Assembly (NCBI RefSeq): GCF_024734075.1
Contig: NZ_CP102850.1
Location: 2,108,001-2,172,000, forward strand
DNA: 64,000 nt
Source of the DNA: Gordonia mangrovi
GTDB lineage: Bacteria; Actinomycetota; Actinomycetes; Mycobacteriales; Mycobacteriaceae
Direction: 5' to 3'
The notes under the pieces are model-generated. The model saw nothing but the letters and a program-made list of their open reading frames with translations. It had not been told where the DNA came from and made no database searches. Shown here piece after piece: positions 16,855-26,726 of this stretch. A program made the position numbers and the translations under genes. Position 1 is the first letter of the stretch; every line of letters begins with the position of its first letter.

Positions 16855-18021
16855 ATGCGAGACTTCGATTTCGACGGATCAGTCGACGATGCCTGGCGTG
16901 CGTTCCGCAACGACCTGGCCGACCGCGCCGCCCAGCTGCGCATCGGCGACGAGCACCATCTGGAGCAGACCCAGGGGTTTCCCGACGGTCCGCACGGCAC
17001 CCTGACGTTCACGCTCACCCGTGCGCACCGCATCCGCTGCACCGCGCACGTCGTCGACCTGCACACCACTCCGGACATCCTCGCCGAGCAGCTCGACGCG
17101 CTGACCGCGGCCGGCTGGCGGCTGTTGCGCGATGGTCGGCTGATCATCGAGGTCAACCGTCGACAGGTCGACCGGTTGGCGCAGGTCGCCGTCGATGCGC
17201 TGCGCGAGATCTGGGAGGTGGTGCACCCGGCGTTCCTCGAGGGCGACGCACCGCCAGCGCCGGAAGCCACCATCGCCGTCGGTGCCTACCCCGTGTCGCG
17301 CGAGCATCTGCTGCGGTTGATCGTCGGGGCACTCGAGGACATCGCCGGGCGCCGCATCACCCTCGACGCCGACGGTGACGTCCCGCTGCCCACCGGTTCA
17401 CTGCCGTCGTGGCTGCGGGTGCTCACCGAGGAACCGACCATCGAGTTCGTGACGACGCTGGTCGACGACGTGCCCGACGCCGCGGCCGCCGCGCAGTTCG
17501 TCGCCACGGAGTCGGTGCGCTGGCCGGGTATCACGCTGGTCCTGCACCAGACGTCGCTGATGGCATTCCAGTCCGTGCCGATGACCGCGTTCCACCGGGA
17601 GAACCTCGTCTCGGCGGTCGGGCACTGGCTGCAGTTCACCGCGGAGTCGGCGCCCGGCATCATCACCGCAATCGCCGGCACCGCACGCGACACCGCGCCG
17701 CATGGCGATGCGCTGCCCGACCCGCTGCAGACGCTGATCGTCCTCGACGAGGACGGCTCCGGCCTGGACGCACACCAGGTGGCGACGATCTGCCGCCACG
17801 ACCAGTCCGCGATTCTCGGGTACATCCGCACCAGCCAGGAGCAGTACCTGGAGTGGATGAAGTCGGCGGCCGAGGCCGACCTCGCCGACGACGCGGACGA
17901 AGCCGCCGCCTGCCGCCGCGAGGAGCAGGCGTGGCGGACGACCACCGAGAAACTGCGGGCAGCGCTGCGGCTGGTGGTGCTGCGCGGGGACGGCGATGTG
18001 CCGTCACAGCAAGTGCGGTGA
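16855..18021 (+). CDS. YbjN/type III chaperone-like (TY-Chap) conserved protein
   Basis: A 388-residue acidic cytoplasmic protein with no signal or membrane segment. It seems to have three similar alpha/beta modules (about 1-130, 140-260, 270-388); blocks such as TLVLHQTSLMAFQSVPMTAF and a WRLLRDGRLIIEV strand resemble the actinobacterial YbjN/T3SS-chaperone-like proteins, which are proposed peptide-binding chaperones. This match is from memory of the family and is tentative. GAGGAGAAGCC precedes the ATG. Its stop lies inside a bidirectional hairpin. Confidence 0.6.
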   Translation: MRDFDFDGSVDDAWRAFRNDLADRAAQLRIGDEHHLEQTQGFPDGPHGTLTFTLTRAHRIRCTAHVVDLHTTPDILAEQLDALTAAGWRLLRDGRLIIEVNRRQVDRLAQVAVDALREIWEVVHPAFLEGDAPPAPEATIAVGAYPVSREHLLRLIVGALEDIAGRRITLDADGDVPLPTGSLPSWLRVLTEEPTIEFVTTLVDDVPDAAAAAQFVATESVRWPGITLVLHQTSLMAFQSVPMTAFHRENLVSAVGHWLQFTAESAPGIITAIAGTARDTAPHGDALPDPLQTLIVLDEDGSGLDAHQVATICRHDQSAILGYIRTSQEQYLEWMKSAAEADLADDADEAAACRREEQAWRTTTEKLRAALRLVVLRGDGDVPSQQVR

Positions 18022-18048
18022 ACGTGTCGGAAACCGGTACGTTCACCG
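18016..18048. terminator. Palindromic hairpin family B, copy 1 (bidirectional terminator)
   Basis: CGGTGAACGTGTCGG (18016-18030), loop AAA, CCGGTACGTTCACCG (18034-18048). It sits between convergent genes and overlaps the stop of the left one. Core sequence recurs at 24409-24447 and 27351-27385. Confidence 0.75.
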
Positions 18049-18051
18049 CAG

Positions 18052-19074
18052 TCAGACGTCAGCGAGGCTGCTGCGGCGGATGATCAGCTCCGGCTCCAGC
18101 AACACCGACTCCGGGGACTTACCGGCGAGCACCTCCAGCAGCAGCCGAAGTGCCTCCCGACCCATTTCATGCATGGGCGACCGGACCGTGGTCAACGGCA
18201 CCGCACCTCCCTCGGCGAGCGGGGTGTCGTTGTAACCGACCACCGCGACGTCGTCGGGAACGCGAATACCCTTGTCACGCAGCACTCCGAACGCGCCGAG
18301 CGCGGCGAAGTCGTTGGTGGCAAAGATGGCGTCGGGCACCGAACCGGTGGCCAGAATCTGCTCGATGGCCGCGCGACCGCCGGCCGGGTCGAATCCGGAG
18401 TAGACGATGCGATCCCCGGGGACGTGAACACCGTGGTCCGCCAACGCCTCGACGAGCCCGCGGGTGCGGTCGACGGCGGTCGATGCGAACTCGAGGCCGG
18501 CCAGCACGGCGACGTCGCTACGTCCGGTCTCGGCGAGATGCTGCCCCGCCAGCCGGCCGCCCCGCACATCGTCGACCGTCGCGGCCGGGTAGTCGCCGGA
18601 ACGTCGTGACGCGAGCGTGAACTTGAGTCCCTGGTTGTGCACCTCGTCGAGGAATTCGTGGTCGAGATGGGCGTCGCCGAAGATCATCCCGTCGACCCGC
18701 CGGTCGATCATCATTCGTGTGCGGGCCCGCTGATTCTCGGTGGTGTCGCGGGAGTTCGTGACGAAGGTCGAGAGCCCGGCCTCTGACGCCGCCTCCTCGA
18801 TTCCTTCGTAGATCGTCGCGAGTACGTAGTCCTGAAGGCGCGGCACCAGCACGCCGATCAGCCCGGACTTGCGGGTCCGCAGGCCGGAGGCCTGTGGGTT
18901 TGGCGAGTATCCGTGTTCGCGGGCAAATGCCCGAATCCTGGCGACCGTGTCGGGCGATCCCCACCGCAGCGCGGCATCGCCCTCGGTGTTGAGCACCCGC
19001 GACACCGTCGACGGACTCACACCGAGTTCCGTCGCGATCATGCGCAACGTCAACGGCCCTCGTGTCACGGTCAC
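18052..19074 (-). CDS. LacI-family transcriptional repressor
   Basis: A 340-residue regulator: N-terminal HTH (LRMIATELGVSPSTVSRVLN), hinge, then a periplasmic-binding-like sensor domain (GLIGVLVPRLQDYVLATIYEGIEEAA; FATNDFAALGAFGVLRDKGI; VGYNDTPLAEGG). It is divergent from the asparaginase operon and probably represses it. GTG at 19074 (or 19068) follows AGGAGG; the longer ATG start at 19101 has no site and adds a non-homologous tail. CAAACGTTTG operators lie just upstream. Confidence 0.88.
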   Translation of the reverse strand: MTVTRGPLTLRMIATELGVSPSTVSRVLNTEGDAALRWGSPDTVARIRAFAREHGYSPNPQASGLRTRKSGLIGVLVPRLQDYVLATIYEGIEEAASEAGLSTFVTNSRDTTENQRARTRMMIDRRVDGMIFGDAHLDHEFLDEVHNQGLKFTLASRRSGDYPAATVDDVRGGRLAGQHLAETGRSDVAVLAGLEFASTAVDRTRGLVEALADHGVHVPGDRIVYSGFDPAGGRAAIEQILATGSVPDAIFATNDFAALGAFGVLRDKGIRVPDDVAVVGYNDTPLAEGGAVPLTTVRSPMHEMGREALRLLLEVLAGKSPESVLLEPELIIRRSSLADV

Positions 19075-19138
19075 CCGCCCTCCTCGTCCGGTCGACGCCA
19101 TCAGACTACAGCCGCGGCGTGTTACGAACCGGTTTACA

Positions 19139-19183
19139 CAAACGTTTGACCAAAGATACACAAACGATTGCGTCAAACGTTTG
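19139..19183. promoter_or_regulatory. Triple LacI-type operator
   Basis: Perfect palindromes CAAACGTTTG at 19139-19148 and 19174-19183, plus CAAACGATTG (one mismatch) at 19161-19170, between the LacI gene and the asparaginase gene. The central CG and length are typical of LacI-family sites. Confidence 0.75.
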
Positions 19184-19272
19184 TGTAGTGCTTTACTCGA
19201 TCGCATGCTTCACCCCCACCCCACACCTCGAGCCACCCGATATGGTGCGTCTCAGCCCGTCGGCGGTGCGCG

Positions 19273-20271
19273 ATGACCCGCGTTGTCGTCATCGCCACCG
19301 GCGGCACCATCGCGTCGGAATCCACCGGCGCCGGCGTCGTCGCGACCCGGACCGCCGCGCACCTGCTCGACACGGCGACCATCACCGGCGTACAGGTCGA
19401 GACCATCGACCTGATGACGGTCGGCTCCTATCGGATGTCGCTGCATCACCTGCGCATGGTCAGTGACGCGGTGGCCGACCTGCTGGACCGCACCGACGAC
19501 CCGGTCGACGGCATCGTGATCACCCACGGCACCGACACGATGGAAGAGACGGCGATCCTGCTCGACCTCGTGCACGACGACCCGCGGCCGGTGATCCTCA
19601 CCGGAGCACAGCGTGCCGGCGATGCCGGCGACGGCGACGGCCCGCGCAACCTCACCGACGCAGTCCGGGTGGCCGCATCGCCGGACACCCGCGACCTCGG
19701 CGTGCTGATCGTCTTCGGCGGGCGCATCCTGCCCGCCCGCGGTACCCGCAAGGTGCACACCACCGCCCTGGACGCCTTCCGATGCACAACCGGAAGCCGC
19801 GTCGGCGACGTCACCGACCGCGCCGTCACCGTGGCCGCCGTGCCCCGGCGCCCCAAACCGCTGCCCCGCCCGACCGCCGATCTCGACCACACCCGCGTCG
19901 ATCTCGTCGAGACGTACCCCGGCGCCGACGACACGCTCATCCGTGCTGCCGTCAAGGCCGGTGCCACCGGGATCGTCATCGCCGGCACCGGCATCGGCAA
20001 CGCCAATCCGACGATCGTGCAGACGGTGAACGAACTCGTGCACAACGGGATTGCCGTGGTGCTGTCCACCCGCGTGCCCGAGGGCCCCGTCTGCGGGGTC
20101 TACGGCAACGGCGGCGGCGCCGACCTGGTGGCCGCAGGGGTGCCCGCGGCATCGGGACTGCCAGCCACTCAACTACGAATTCTTCTGGCTCTCTGGCTGT
20201 CTCAAAGCCGCAACGAGTCGCAGTCGATCACCTCGATGATCGACACCCACGCAGATAACAAGGAGGACTGA
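19273..20271 (+). CDS. L-asparaginase-family amidohydrolase
   Basis: A 332-residue member of the bacterial asparaginase fold. ATGGTIAS holds catalytic Thr12, and THGTDTMEET supplies Thr87-Asp88; ARGTRKVHTTALDAF covers the Lys region. No signal peptide, so cytosolic. It is first in the LacI-controlled operon and four bases from the deacetylase/imidase-like gene. The substrate may be asparagine or, given the neighbours, another half-amide such as succinamate; the latter is inference. Confidence 0.85.
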   Translation: MTRVVVIATGGTIASESTGAGVVATRTAAHLLDTATITGVQVETIDLMTVGSYRMSLHHLRMVSDAVADLLDRTDDPVDGIVITHGTDTMEETAILLDLVHDDPRPVILTGAQRAGDAGDGDGPRNLTDAVRVAASPDTRDLGVLIVFGGRILPARGTRKVHTTALDAFRCTTGSRVGDVTDRAVTVAAVPRRPKPLPRPTADLDHTRVDLVETYPGADDTLIRAAVKAGATGIVIAGTGIGNANPTIVQTVNELVHNGIAVVLSTRVPEGPVCGVYGNGGGADLVAAGVPAASGLPATQLRILLALWLSQSRNESQSITSMIDTHADNKED

Positions 20272-20274
20272 ATC

Positions 20275-21153
20275 ATGGCAAAAGAGATCTTCGTGGCCTT
20301 CGGCATCGACGTCGACGCGGTCGGCGGGTGGCTGGGCTCCTACGGTGGTGAGAACTCGCCCGGCGACATCTCCCGCGGCGTGTTCGCCGGCGAGGTCGGT
20401 GTGCCACGGCTGAACAACCTGCTCGCCAAATACGACCTGCCGGCCACCTGGTTCTGGCCCGGACACTCGGTGGAGACCTTTCCCGAGCAGTTCGACGCCG
20501 TCGTCGCCGCCGGCCACGAGATCGGGTTGCACGGCTACAGCCACGAGAACCCGATCGCGATGTCCCGCGAGCAGGAAGCCGAGATCCTCGACCACTGCAT
20601 CGATCTCATCAGCACCCGCACCGGCACCCGCCCCACCGGCTATGTCGCCCCGTGGTGGGAGTTCAGCAAGGTCACGAACGAACTGCTCGTCGAACGCGGC
20701 ATCACCTACGACCACTCGCTCATGCACCGCGACTTCGAGCCGTACTACGTGCGCGTCGGCGACTCGTGGACCCCGATCGACTACGACAAGCCGGCCGCCG
20801 AGTGGATGAAACCCCTTGTACGCGGGCAGGAGACCGACCTCGTCGAGATCCCCGCCAGCTGGTACCTCGACGACCTGCCGCCGATGATGTTCATCAAGGG
20901 CAGTCCCAACAGCCACGGCTTCGTCAACCCGCGGCACATCGAGGAGATGTGGCGCGACCAGTTCGACTGGGTCTACCGGGAGAGCGATTACGCCGTCTTC
21001 ACCTTCACCATCCACCCGGACGTCTCCGGACGCCCGCAGGTGCTGCTGATGCTGGAACGCCTCATCGAACACATCAACTCCCACGAGGGCGTCACCTGGG
21101 CGAACTTCAACACCATCGCCGAGGACTTCAAGAAGCGATCCCCACGCAACTGA
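20275..21153 (+). CDS. Polysaccharide deacetylase-fold hydrolase (PuuE/HpPgdA/cyclic imidase-like)
   Basis: A 292-residue NodB-fold protein without a signal peptide, so not a wall-exposed deacetylase. Metal ligands are visible in AFGIDVDA (Asp) and [13 protein letters not shown] (His86-x3-His90). Length and motifs fit the cytosolic group that includes allantoinase PuuE, Helicobacter HpPgdA and the metal-dependent cyclic imide hydrolase of Pseudomonas putida. AAGGAGGACTGAATC precedes the ATG. With a downstream transporter and an upstream amidase, ring-opening of a cyclic imide or ureide is the favoured role. Confidence 0.8.
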   Translation: MAKEIFVAFGIDVDAVGGWLGSYGGENSPGDISRGVFAGEVGVPRLNNLLAKYDLPATWFWPGHSVETFPEQFDAVVAAGHEIGLHGYSHENPIAMSREQEAEILDHCIDLISTRTGTRPTGYVAPWWEFSKVTNELLVERGITYDHSLMHRDFEPYYVRVGDSWTPIDYDKPAAEWMKPLVRGQETDLVEIPASWYLDDLPPMMFIKGSPNSHGFVNPRHIEEMWRDQFDWVYRESDYAVFTFTIHPDVSGRPQVLLMLERLIEHINSHEGVTWANFNTIAEDFKKRSPRN

Positions 21154-21238
21154 CCTGACGTCATCCGACGTCGCCCCGCCGACTCGACGACGCGCCGGCA
21201 CCCCATCCATCCGAACACCAAGCAAGAGAGCACCTCTC

Positions 21239-22627
21239 ATGTCTCAAGCACACATCTCCCGGACTCCGGGTTTGCGGCGCGTCACGGGTAAGGAGACCCG
21301 CCGCGCCTCCGGCATCGCGTTCTTCGCGTGGACGATCGCCGTCTACGACTTCATCCTGTTCGGCACCCTGCTGCCGCGCATCGAGGAGTCCTTCGGCTGG
21401 ACCACCAGCCACGCCCTCCTCGTGTCGACGCTGGTCAGTGTCGGCACCGCCGTCGTCGTCCTGCTCGTCGGTCCGATGGTCGACAAACTCGGCCGCCGCA
21501 AGGGCATGATCATCTCGGTGGGCGGTACCGCCGCGTCGTCGGCGGCCACCGCGGCCACCTTCGGTGCGACGTCGCTGATCGGGGTGCGCTCCATCAGCGG
21601 TCTCGGCCTGGCCGAGCAGTCGGTGAACGCCACCTACCTCAACGAGCTCTACGAGCTCACCGAGGACGAGAAGATCAAGAAGCGCCGCGGGTTCGTCTAC
21701 TCGATGGTGCAGACCGGTTGGCCCGCCGGCGCGCTGCTCGCCGCCGGGTTCGTCGCCGTGGTGACCGCGGTGTTCGGTGCCGACTCCTGGCGCATCGCCT
21801 TCCTGCTGGCCACCATCCCGGCCGTGATCGTCGCCCTGGTGTGCCGCACGCTGAAGGAGAGCCCTCAGTTCGAGGCGCAGGACGCCATCAAGAGACTGCG
21901 TGCCGCCGGCAAGCACGCCGAGGCAGCCGAACTGGCCGCCGCCACCGCGACGGTCGAGCAGACCTCGGCACCGTTCAGGCGGATCTTCACCGGCAAGCAC
22001 CTGCGCAACACCGTCGTCCTGTCGGTGGCGTGGCTGCTGAACTGGTTTGCCATCCAGACGTTCTCGGTGCTCGGCACCACCGTGCTGGAGAAGGGCAAGG
22101 GTATCGACGCATCGAGCACCCTGATCCTGGTGGTGCTGTCGAACCTGGTGGCCGTCGCCGGCTACCTGGCACACGGCTGGGCGGGTGACCGGTTCGGTCG
22201 CCGCAACACCATCGCCGTCGGCTGGACGCTGTCGGGTCTGTTCTTCGGCGCCATGTTGCTCGGACCGTCGAGCCAGATCTTCGTGCTCATCACCTACATG
22301 ATGGGACTGTTCTTCCTGCTCGGCCCGTACGCCGCGATCATGTTCTTCCAGGCCGAGTGCTTCGACACCGACTGCCGTGCCACCGGTAGCGCGTTCATCG
22401 GCGCGATGTCGCAGCCGGGCGCCATCATCTCCGGCTTTATCCTCACCGGCCTGACCGCCGCCTCCATCGGCTACTCGACAGCCGCACTGTGGGTGGGCGC
22501 GGTGGGTGCGATCGCCTCGGCGGTCGTGGTTCTCGGCGCGCACAAGGTGGCCGACGACACCCCCACCGACAACCTGCAGCCGGCCCCGGCCCCACTGGGT
22601 GCCACCGACTCGGGAGCACCGGTATGA
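21239..22627 (+). CDS. MFS transporter (metabolite:H+ symporter type)
   Basis: A 462-residue permease with 12 predicted membrane segments. The MFS signature between TM2 and TM3 is DKLGRRKG and its repeat in the second half is DRFGRRNT. A cytoplasmic loop of about 50 residues ([19 protein letters not shown]) separates the halves, as in aromatic-acid/sugar-type porters. It probably imports the substrate of the LacI operon. Its stop overlaps the SDR start (ATGA). Confidence 0.88.
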   Translation: MSQAHISRTPGLRRVTGKETRRASGIAFFAWTIAVYDFILFGTLLPRIEESFGWTTSHALLVSTLVSVGTAVVVLLVGPMVDKLGRRKGMIISVGGTAASSAATAATFGATSLIGVRSISGLGLAEQSVNATYLNELYELTEDEKIKKRRGFVYSMVQTGWPAGALLAAGFVAVVTAVFGADSWRIAFLLATIPAVIVALVCRTLKESPQFEAQDAIKRLRAAGKHAEAAELAAATATVEQTSAPFRRIFTGKHLRNTVVLSVAWLLNWFAIQTFSVLGTTVLEKGKGIDASSTLILVVLSNLVAVAGYLAHGWAGDRFGRRNTIAVGWTLSGLFFGAMLLGPSSQIFVLITYMMGLFFLLGPYAAIMFFQAECFDTDCRATGSAFIGAMSQPGAIISGFILTGLTAASIGYSTAALWVGAVGAIASAVVVLGAHKVADDTPTDNLQPAPAPLGATDSGAPV

Positions 22628-23388
22628 GTGAACAGCCCGTCGCCATGATCACCGGCGCCGCATCGGGTATCGGCGCCGCCACCGCGGTGTGCTTCGCCGA
22701 ACGCGGTATCCGGGTGGGCATCGGCACCTTTCCCGGCGACCCGCACGACCCCGAGACCACCCTGCGTGACGTGCACGACGCCGGCGGCGAAGGGCAGATC
22801 GTGGAGGTCGACGTCCGGTCCACCGACTCTGTCGACGCCTTCGCCGAGAAGCTGAGGTCGGAGTGGCAGCGCCTGGACATCGCCGTCGCCAACGCCGGCA
22901 TCCTGCGTGAGGCCGACTTCGGCAACCTCACCGACGAGCAGTGGCACGACATGATCGACGTCGACCTGCACGGCGTGATGCGCACGGCGCGGGCCGGTCT
23001 GCGGCATATGGGCGAGGGCGGCTCGGTCACCGCGATATCGTCGATCGCCGGTGGCGTGTACGGCTGGCAGAATCATGCCCACTACGCCACCGCCAAGGCC
23101 GGTGTCATCGGCATGATGCGTAGCCTCGCGGTGGAATACGGCCCGCGCGGCATCCGCGCCAACGCCATCATCCCCGGCCTCATCCGCACCCCGCAGTCCA
23201 GCGACGCCAAGAACTCGCTGGGCCCCGAGGGGCTCGACCGGGCCGGTGGCTACATCCCGTGGGGCCGCGTCGGCCATCCGCGGGAGGTGGCCGAGGTGAT
23301 CGCGTTCTTGTCCAGTCCGCAGGCGTCCTACGTCAGCGGCCAGGCCATCGTCGTCGACGGTGCGCTGACCGTGGCCATGCGGGATTGA
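22624..23388 (+). CDS. Short-chain dehydrogenase/reductase (SDR)
   Basis: A 254-residue classical [11 protein letters not shown] cofactor motif, NAGIL, Ser in ISSIAGG, and HYATAKAG (YxxxK). NAD(P)H-dependent oxidation or reduction of a hydroxy/keto group, probably late in the LacI-operon pathway. Start fixed by ATGA overlap with the MFS gene. Confidence 0.88.
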   Translation: MSEQPVAMITGAASGIGAATAVCFAERGIRVGIGTFPGDPHDPETTLRDVHDAGGEGQIVEVDVRSTDSVDAFAEKLRSEWQRLDIAVANAGILREADFGNLTDEQWHDMIDVDLHGVMRTARAGLRHMGEGGSVTAISSIAGGVYGWQNHAHYATAKAGVIGMMRSLAVEYGPRGIRANAIIPGLIRTPQSSDAKNSLGPEGLDRAGGYIPWGRVGHPREVAEVIAFLSSPQASYVSGQAIVVDGALTVAMRD

Positions 23389-23399
23389 GAGGAGTTCAC

Positions 23400-24137
23400 A
23401 TGTCGGAGATCCTGAAAGGTCAACGCGCGCTGGTGACCGGCGGCGCGTCGGGTATCGGCCGGGCCATCGCGGCCGCGTTTCTCGCCGAAGGCGCCGACGT
23501 CACCGTCGCCGACCGGGACCCGCGCGTCGTCGACGTCGCGGCCGAACTTTCCGCACGCCGCGGGGAGGTGCTGGATGCCACCGACGAACAAGCGGTGACC
23601 GCGCTGGTCGAACGGCTGGTGGCCGACGACGGTGGGCTCGACGTGCTGGTGTGCTCGCACGGCATCCTGACGCAGTCGCCGGCGGCGGAGATGTCGAGCG
23701 AGCAGTGGCGCGAGACCATCGACATCGATTTGACCAGTGTGTTTCTGCTCAACCGGGCGGCGCTGCGTCCGATGTTGGCGCAGGGTCACGGGCGGATCAT
23801 CAACGTCGCCTCCCAGCTCGGTATCAAGGGCGGGATGTCGATGGCGCACTACGCGGCCGCGAAGGCCGGCGTGATCGCGATGACGAAGTCGATCTCACTG
23901 GAGACGGCGTCGCAGGGTGTGTTGGTCAATGCCATCGCGCCCGGACCGATCGACACGCCGATGGTCGCCGGTATCGACGCCGACTGGAAACGCGCGAAGC
24001 GTGCGGAGTTGCCGCTGGGGCGGTTCGGTACGGCCGAGGAGATCGCACCCACTGCGGTGCTGCTGGCCTCCGATCCGGGCGGCAACCTGTTCGTCGGGCA
24101 GGTGTTGGGCCCCAACTCGGGCGATGTGATGCCCTGA
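23400..24137 (+). CDS. Short-chain dehydrogenase/reductase (SDR)
   Basis: A 245-residue classical SDR: TGGASGIG, SHG in place of NAG, Ser in NVASQLG and HYAAAKAG (YxxxK). It is 11 bases after the preceding SDR, with GAGAGGAG just upstream. Two consecutive SDRs suggest two successive or opposite redox steps on the same intermediate. Substrate unknown. Confidence 0.87.
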   Translation: MSEILKGQRALVTGGASGIGRAIAAAFLAEGADVTVADRDPRVVDVAAELSARRGEVLDATDEQAVTALVERLVADDGGLDVLVCSHGILTQSPAAEMSSEQWRETIDIDLTSVFLLNRAALRPMLAQGHGRIINVASQLGIKGGMSMAHYAAAKAGVIAMTKSISLETASQGVLVNAIAPGPIDTPMVAGIDADWKRAKRAELPLGRFGTAEEIAPTAVLLASDPGGNLFVGQVLGPNSGDVMP

Positions 24138-24397
24138 TGTGCGGCGGATGTGCAGGCGCGCCTGTGGATTGGGCTGCCGACCAGGTCAGCGGCCCGCGTC
24201 GACGGTCGGCGGTGGCCCGCCGGCTGTCGACGGTCCTGTCACGGCACACGATCCGAGCGATCCCGTCTGGCTGGACGGTGAGCTCACCGACTGGGTCGGC
24301 GACGGTGTGCCGCACCTTCGACCAACTCGTGGACGTGGTGACCGCGACGTCGGGCCTGACCCGCGACGAGGCGGTGGCACTCGGGTTGGCGCACTGA
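24137..24397 (+). CDS. Small conserved actinobacterial hypothetical protein
   Basis: An 86-residue protein starting MCGGCAG, with a basic middle and an acidic end (TSGLTRDEAVALGLAH). The ATG overlaps the SDR stop (TGATG), and third-position GC is that of a real gene. I believe similar Cys-starting small proteins are common in Gordonia and mycobacteria, but no function is known to me. The CGGC cysteines could bind metal. Confidence 0.6.
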   Translation: MCGGCAGAPVDWAADQVSGPRRRSAVARRLSTVLSRHTIRAIPSGWTVSSPTGSATVCRTFDQLVDVVTATSGLTRDEAVALGLAH

Positions 24398-24408
24398 TCG
24401 GCCGGGAA

Positions 24409-24447
24409 GTGCGCTGAGCGTTCCGGAAACCGGTACGTTCAACGCAC
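24409..24447. terminator. Palindromic hairpin family B, copy 2
   Basis: GTGCGCTGAGCGTTCCGG (24409-24426), AAA loop, CCGGTACGTTCAACGCAC (24430-24447), 15 of 18 paired. It lies 12 bases past the last gene of the LacI operon and fits a terminator for it. Confidence 0.7.
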
Positions 24448-24474
24448 ACCGCAACGACGATCGGAGCGCCGCCG

Positions 24475-25269
24475 ATGACCGCTGAGCCGATTCAGGGCAG
24501 AAGACGACTCCCCATCTGGGGCTTCATCCTGCTGGCCATCGGATATCTGGTGGTCATCCAGACGGTGCCGCTGCTGACCACTCCGGACGGCGCCGAGTAC
24601 GGCAACTTCGAAACCGTCTCGGAGATCACCCGCGGTTTGTGGGTGACCACCGGCCTGGGCTGTCTGATCGTGCTGATCGCGGTGGCAGTGCTGCGCTGGT
24701 GGCGTCCGGTGTTCGTCGAGGAGAACCGACTGCCCCGGTGGGTGTGGTTGTTTCCGGCGGTGATGCTGTTCGCGATCGTCGCCGGGACCGCATACTCGCG
24801 GCTGGCCGACAAGGGTCTCACCTTCACCATCCTGCTGCTGCTCGGCACCCTGGCCGTCGGGTTCAGCGAGGAGGGCATCTTCCGCGGCATCGGGGTGGTG
24901 AGTTTCCGCGACGCCGGCTACAGCGAGGGCATGGTGGCGCTGTGGACCTCGGTGCTGTTCGGGTTGGCGCACGCCACCAACATCTTCTCCGAAGGCATCG
25001 GCGCCATCCCGCAGGTGCTGACGACCGCCATCGCCGGATACTTCTTCTACCTCGCGCGGCGCGTGTCGGGGACACTGATCTTCCCGATGGTTCTGCACGG
25101 CCTGTGGGACTTCGGGCTGTTCACCAACACGATCGGCGACGACATCGGTCTCGGCGCGATGCTGTTCATCCTCGCCGACATCGTGCTCGCCATCGTCGCG
25201 CTGGTGACGATTCGCAAGGTTTTCGCGCGCAGTTCGTCAACGTCTGCGGAGTCACCGGCGGAGTCCTGA
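24475..25269 (+). CDS. CPBP-family intramembrane metalloprotease (CAAX protease-like)
   Basis: A 264-residue polytopic membrane protein with the ABI/CPBP motifs: EEGIFRGIG (catalytic Glu-Glu and Arg), FGLAHATN (His) and HGLWDFG (His). Such proteins are intramembrane endopeptidases, sometimes for bacteriocin immunity or surface protein processing. No clear partner gene is adjacent; it has its own start behind hairpin copy 2. Confidence 0.85.
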   Translation: MTAEPIQGRRRLPIWGFILLAIGYLVVIQTVPLLTTPDGAEYGNFETVSEITRGLWVTTGLGCLIVLIAVAVLRWWRPVFVEENRLPRWVWLFPAVMLFAIVAGTAYSRLADKGLTFTILLLLGTLAVGFSEEGIFRGIGVVSFRDAGYSEGMVALWTSVLFGLAHATNIFSEGIGAIPQVLTTAIAGYFFYLARRVSGTLIFPMVLHGLWDFGLFTNTIGDDIGLGAMLFILADIVLAIVALVTIRKVFARSSSTSAESPAES

Positions 25270-25341
25270 CCGTCCGCGTTCAGGAGGCCTTCAGGTTCGT
25301 CGTCGCACACTCGGCAGACCCGCCAAGCCTGGGAGGCCCTG

Positions 25342-26142
25342 ATGTCGTGGTCGCGTCATGCGCGTGTGGCAGCCATCTGTGTGGCGGCGGTGATGGCGGC
25401 GCTGACGTGGGCGCCCGTCGGATGGTCCTCGGCGCAGCAGGTCGACACGCGATCGACCGGCGCGGTGGCTGAGGTAGCTGAGGTGGCCGCACCTCCACCC
25501 GGCGCCCTGGTCACCGCGTTCGCCACCAACCAGCTGATCTACTGCTCACTCATCTGCCCGCACATCGTCGACTTCGTCGTCGACGTCCCGCGTGCGGCGG
25601 TGCAGGCGCCGGGGGTGTACGGCGCGGCCCGGGCCGCGGGCCGGTCCTCGGACCGCGCACTGGGAACCGCGTTGGCCACGGTCACCGCACCGGCGCGGTC
25701 GTCGATGGACGGGATCATCGACAACGACCTGAATCTGGTGTTGCCGCGCGCGCAGAACGCTCTCGAGGTGGCGGTGGTGGAGATGATGCACGTGACCGAT
25801 GTGGCCCGGTCGGGCGCGGGCTCCGCGGCGGTCGGGGCGGCGTTCGACACGGGCCGGGCGCGCATCCTCGATGCGCTCACCGCACCGATCGTGCCGAATC
25901 CGCCGCAGATCGCCGCGCCCACAACCCCGGCACAACAGTCGGCGCTCGACGCCATCGACGTCGGGTCGGCAGTGCTGTTCCAGGCTCCGGAGATCATGAT
26001 GACCGGTGCCACCGAGTCAGCCGATGTGGCCGCCACCGAACTCGCCCGATCCGGAGACATCGACCGCGCCCGGGAGGTCGGCGCGCAACGCTTCGGCGAG
26101 TTCCTCGATGCGGCGAACGGGGTGATCGAACAGTCCCGCTAG
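25342..26142 (+). CDS. Secreted helical hypothetical protein
   Basis: A 266-residue protein with a Sec signal peptide (MSWSRHARVAAICVAAVMAA, cleavage near SSAQQ) and an Ala-rich, mostly helical mature part. Two Cys (YCSLIC) lie near its start and could form a disulfide. GGGAGGCCCTG precedes the ATG. I do not recognise the family. It converges on the next membrane-protein gene with overlapping stop codons. Confidence 0.65.
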   Translation: MSWSRHARVAAICVAAVMAALTWAPVGWSSAQQVDTRSTGAVAEVAEVAAPPPGALVTAFATNQLIYCSLICPHIVDFVVDVPRAAVQAPGVYGAARAAGRSSDRALGTALATVTAPARSSMDGIIDNDLNLVLPRAQNALEVAVVEMMHVTDVARSGAGSAAVGAAFDTGRARILDALTAPIVPNPPQIAAPTTPAQQSALDAIDVGSAVLFQAPEIMMTGATESADVAATELARSGDIDRAREVGAQRFGEFLDAANGVIEQSR

Positions 26143-26528
26143 CGGCCGCGGACGAGGTGGCTCACCACGAGCACCATCGCCGCCATCAGTCCCGACATCG
26201 CGAGCAGAAAGTCGGCACCGGCCGACGCCAGCACGGCCCAGACGGCCCCGATCACCGACACGCCGATCACGGCCCACGCGGCGCGGTGCACCAGTCCCCA
26301 CCGCAGCGGTGACTGCGTGGCGACCGCCACCATCGTGAGGTACCCGACGGCATTGCCCGCGCCGACCACCACCCCGAACACCGCGCCCCGCGGTACCCCC
26401 GCGATCACCGGCAACACCGCCATCCCCAACGTCATCAGCAGTCCCGCCAGCGCCAGAATGATCACCAGGACGCGCTCGCGGCTGTCGCGGTCCATCGGTG
26501 CGCTGGGACGCGGTTGCTCGTCGGTCAT
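26139..26528 (-). CDS. Four-helix membrane hypothetical protein
   Basis: A 129-residue protein: a polar N terminus of about 22 residues and four hydrophobic segments (VLVIILALAGLLMTLG; AVFGVVVGAGNAVGYLTM; AAWAVIGVSVIGAVWAVLAS; LAMSGLMAAMVLVVSHL). The start at 26528 has GGAG upstream; longer in-frame starts read antisense through the next gene. Family not recognised. Confidence 0.65.
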   Translation of the reverse strand: MTDEQPRPSAPMDRDSRERVLVIILALAGLLMTLGMAVLPVIAGVPRGAVFGVVVGAGNAVGYLTMVAVATQSPLRWGLVHRAAWAVIGVSVIGAVWAVLASAGADFLLAMSGLMAAMVLVVSHLVRGR

Positions 26529-26726
26529 CGGGGCTCCGTCGGGGTCGGCAGCATCCACGCTACGGGTCATCGGCGGCGGCCGCGGCGACCCTTGCGTTGG
26601 CCTCGGGGTGGGAGCACGATTGTCGGTGGAGTGGCTGCGGCCATAGGCCGTCGTACGACGACGGGACCTGCGACGGGTCGGCCACCACCGATTGATCTCA
26701 CTGCGGAAATCCGCATGGAGGCAACA

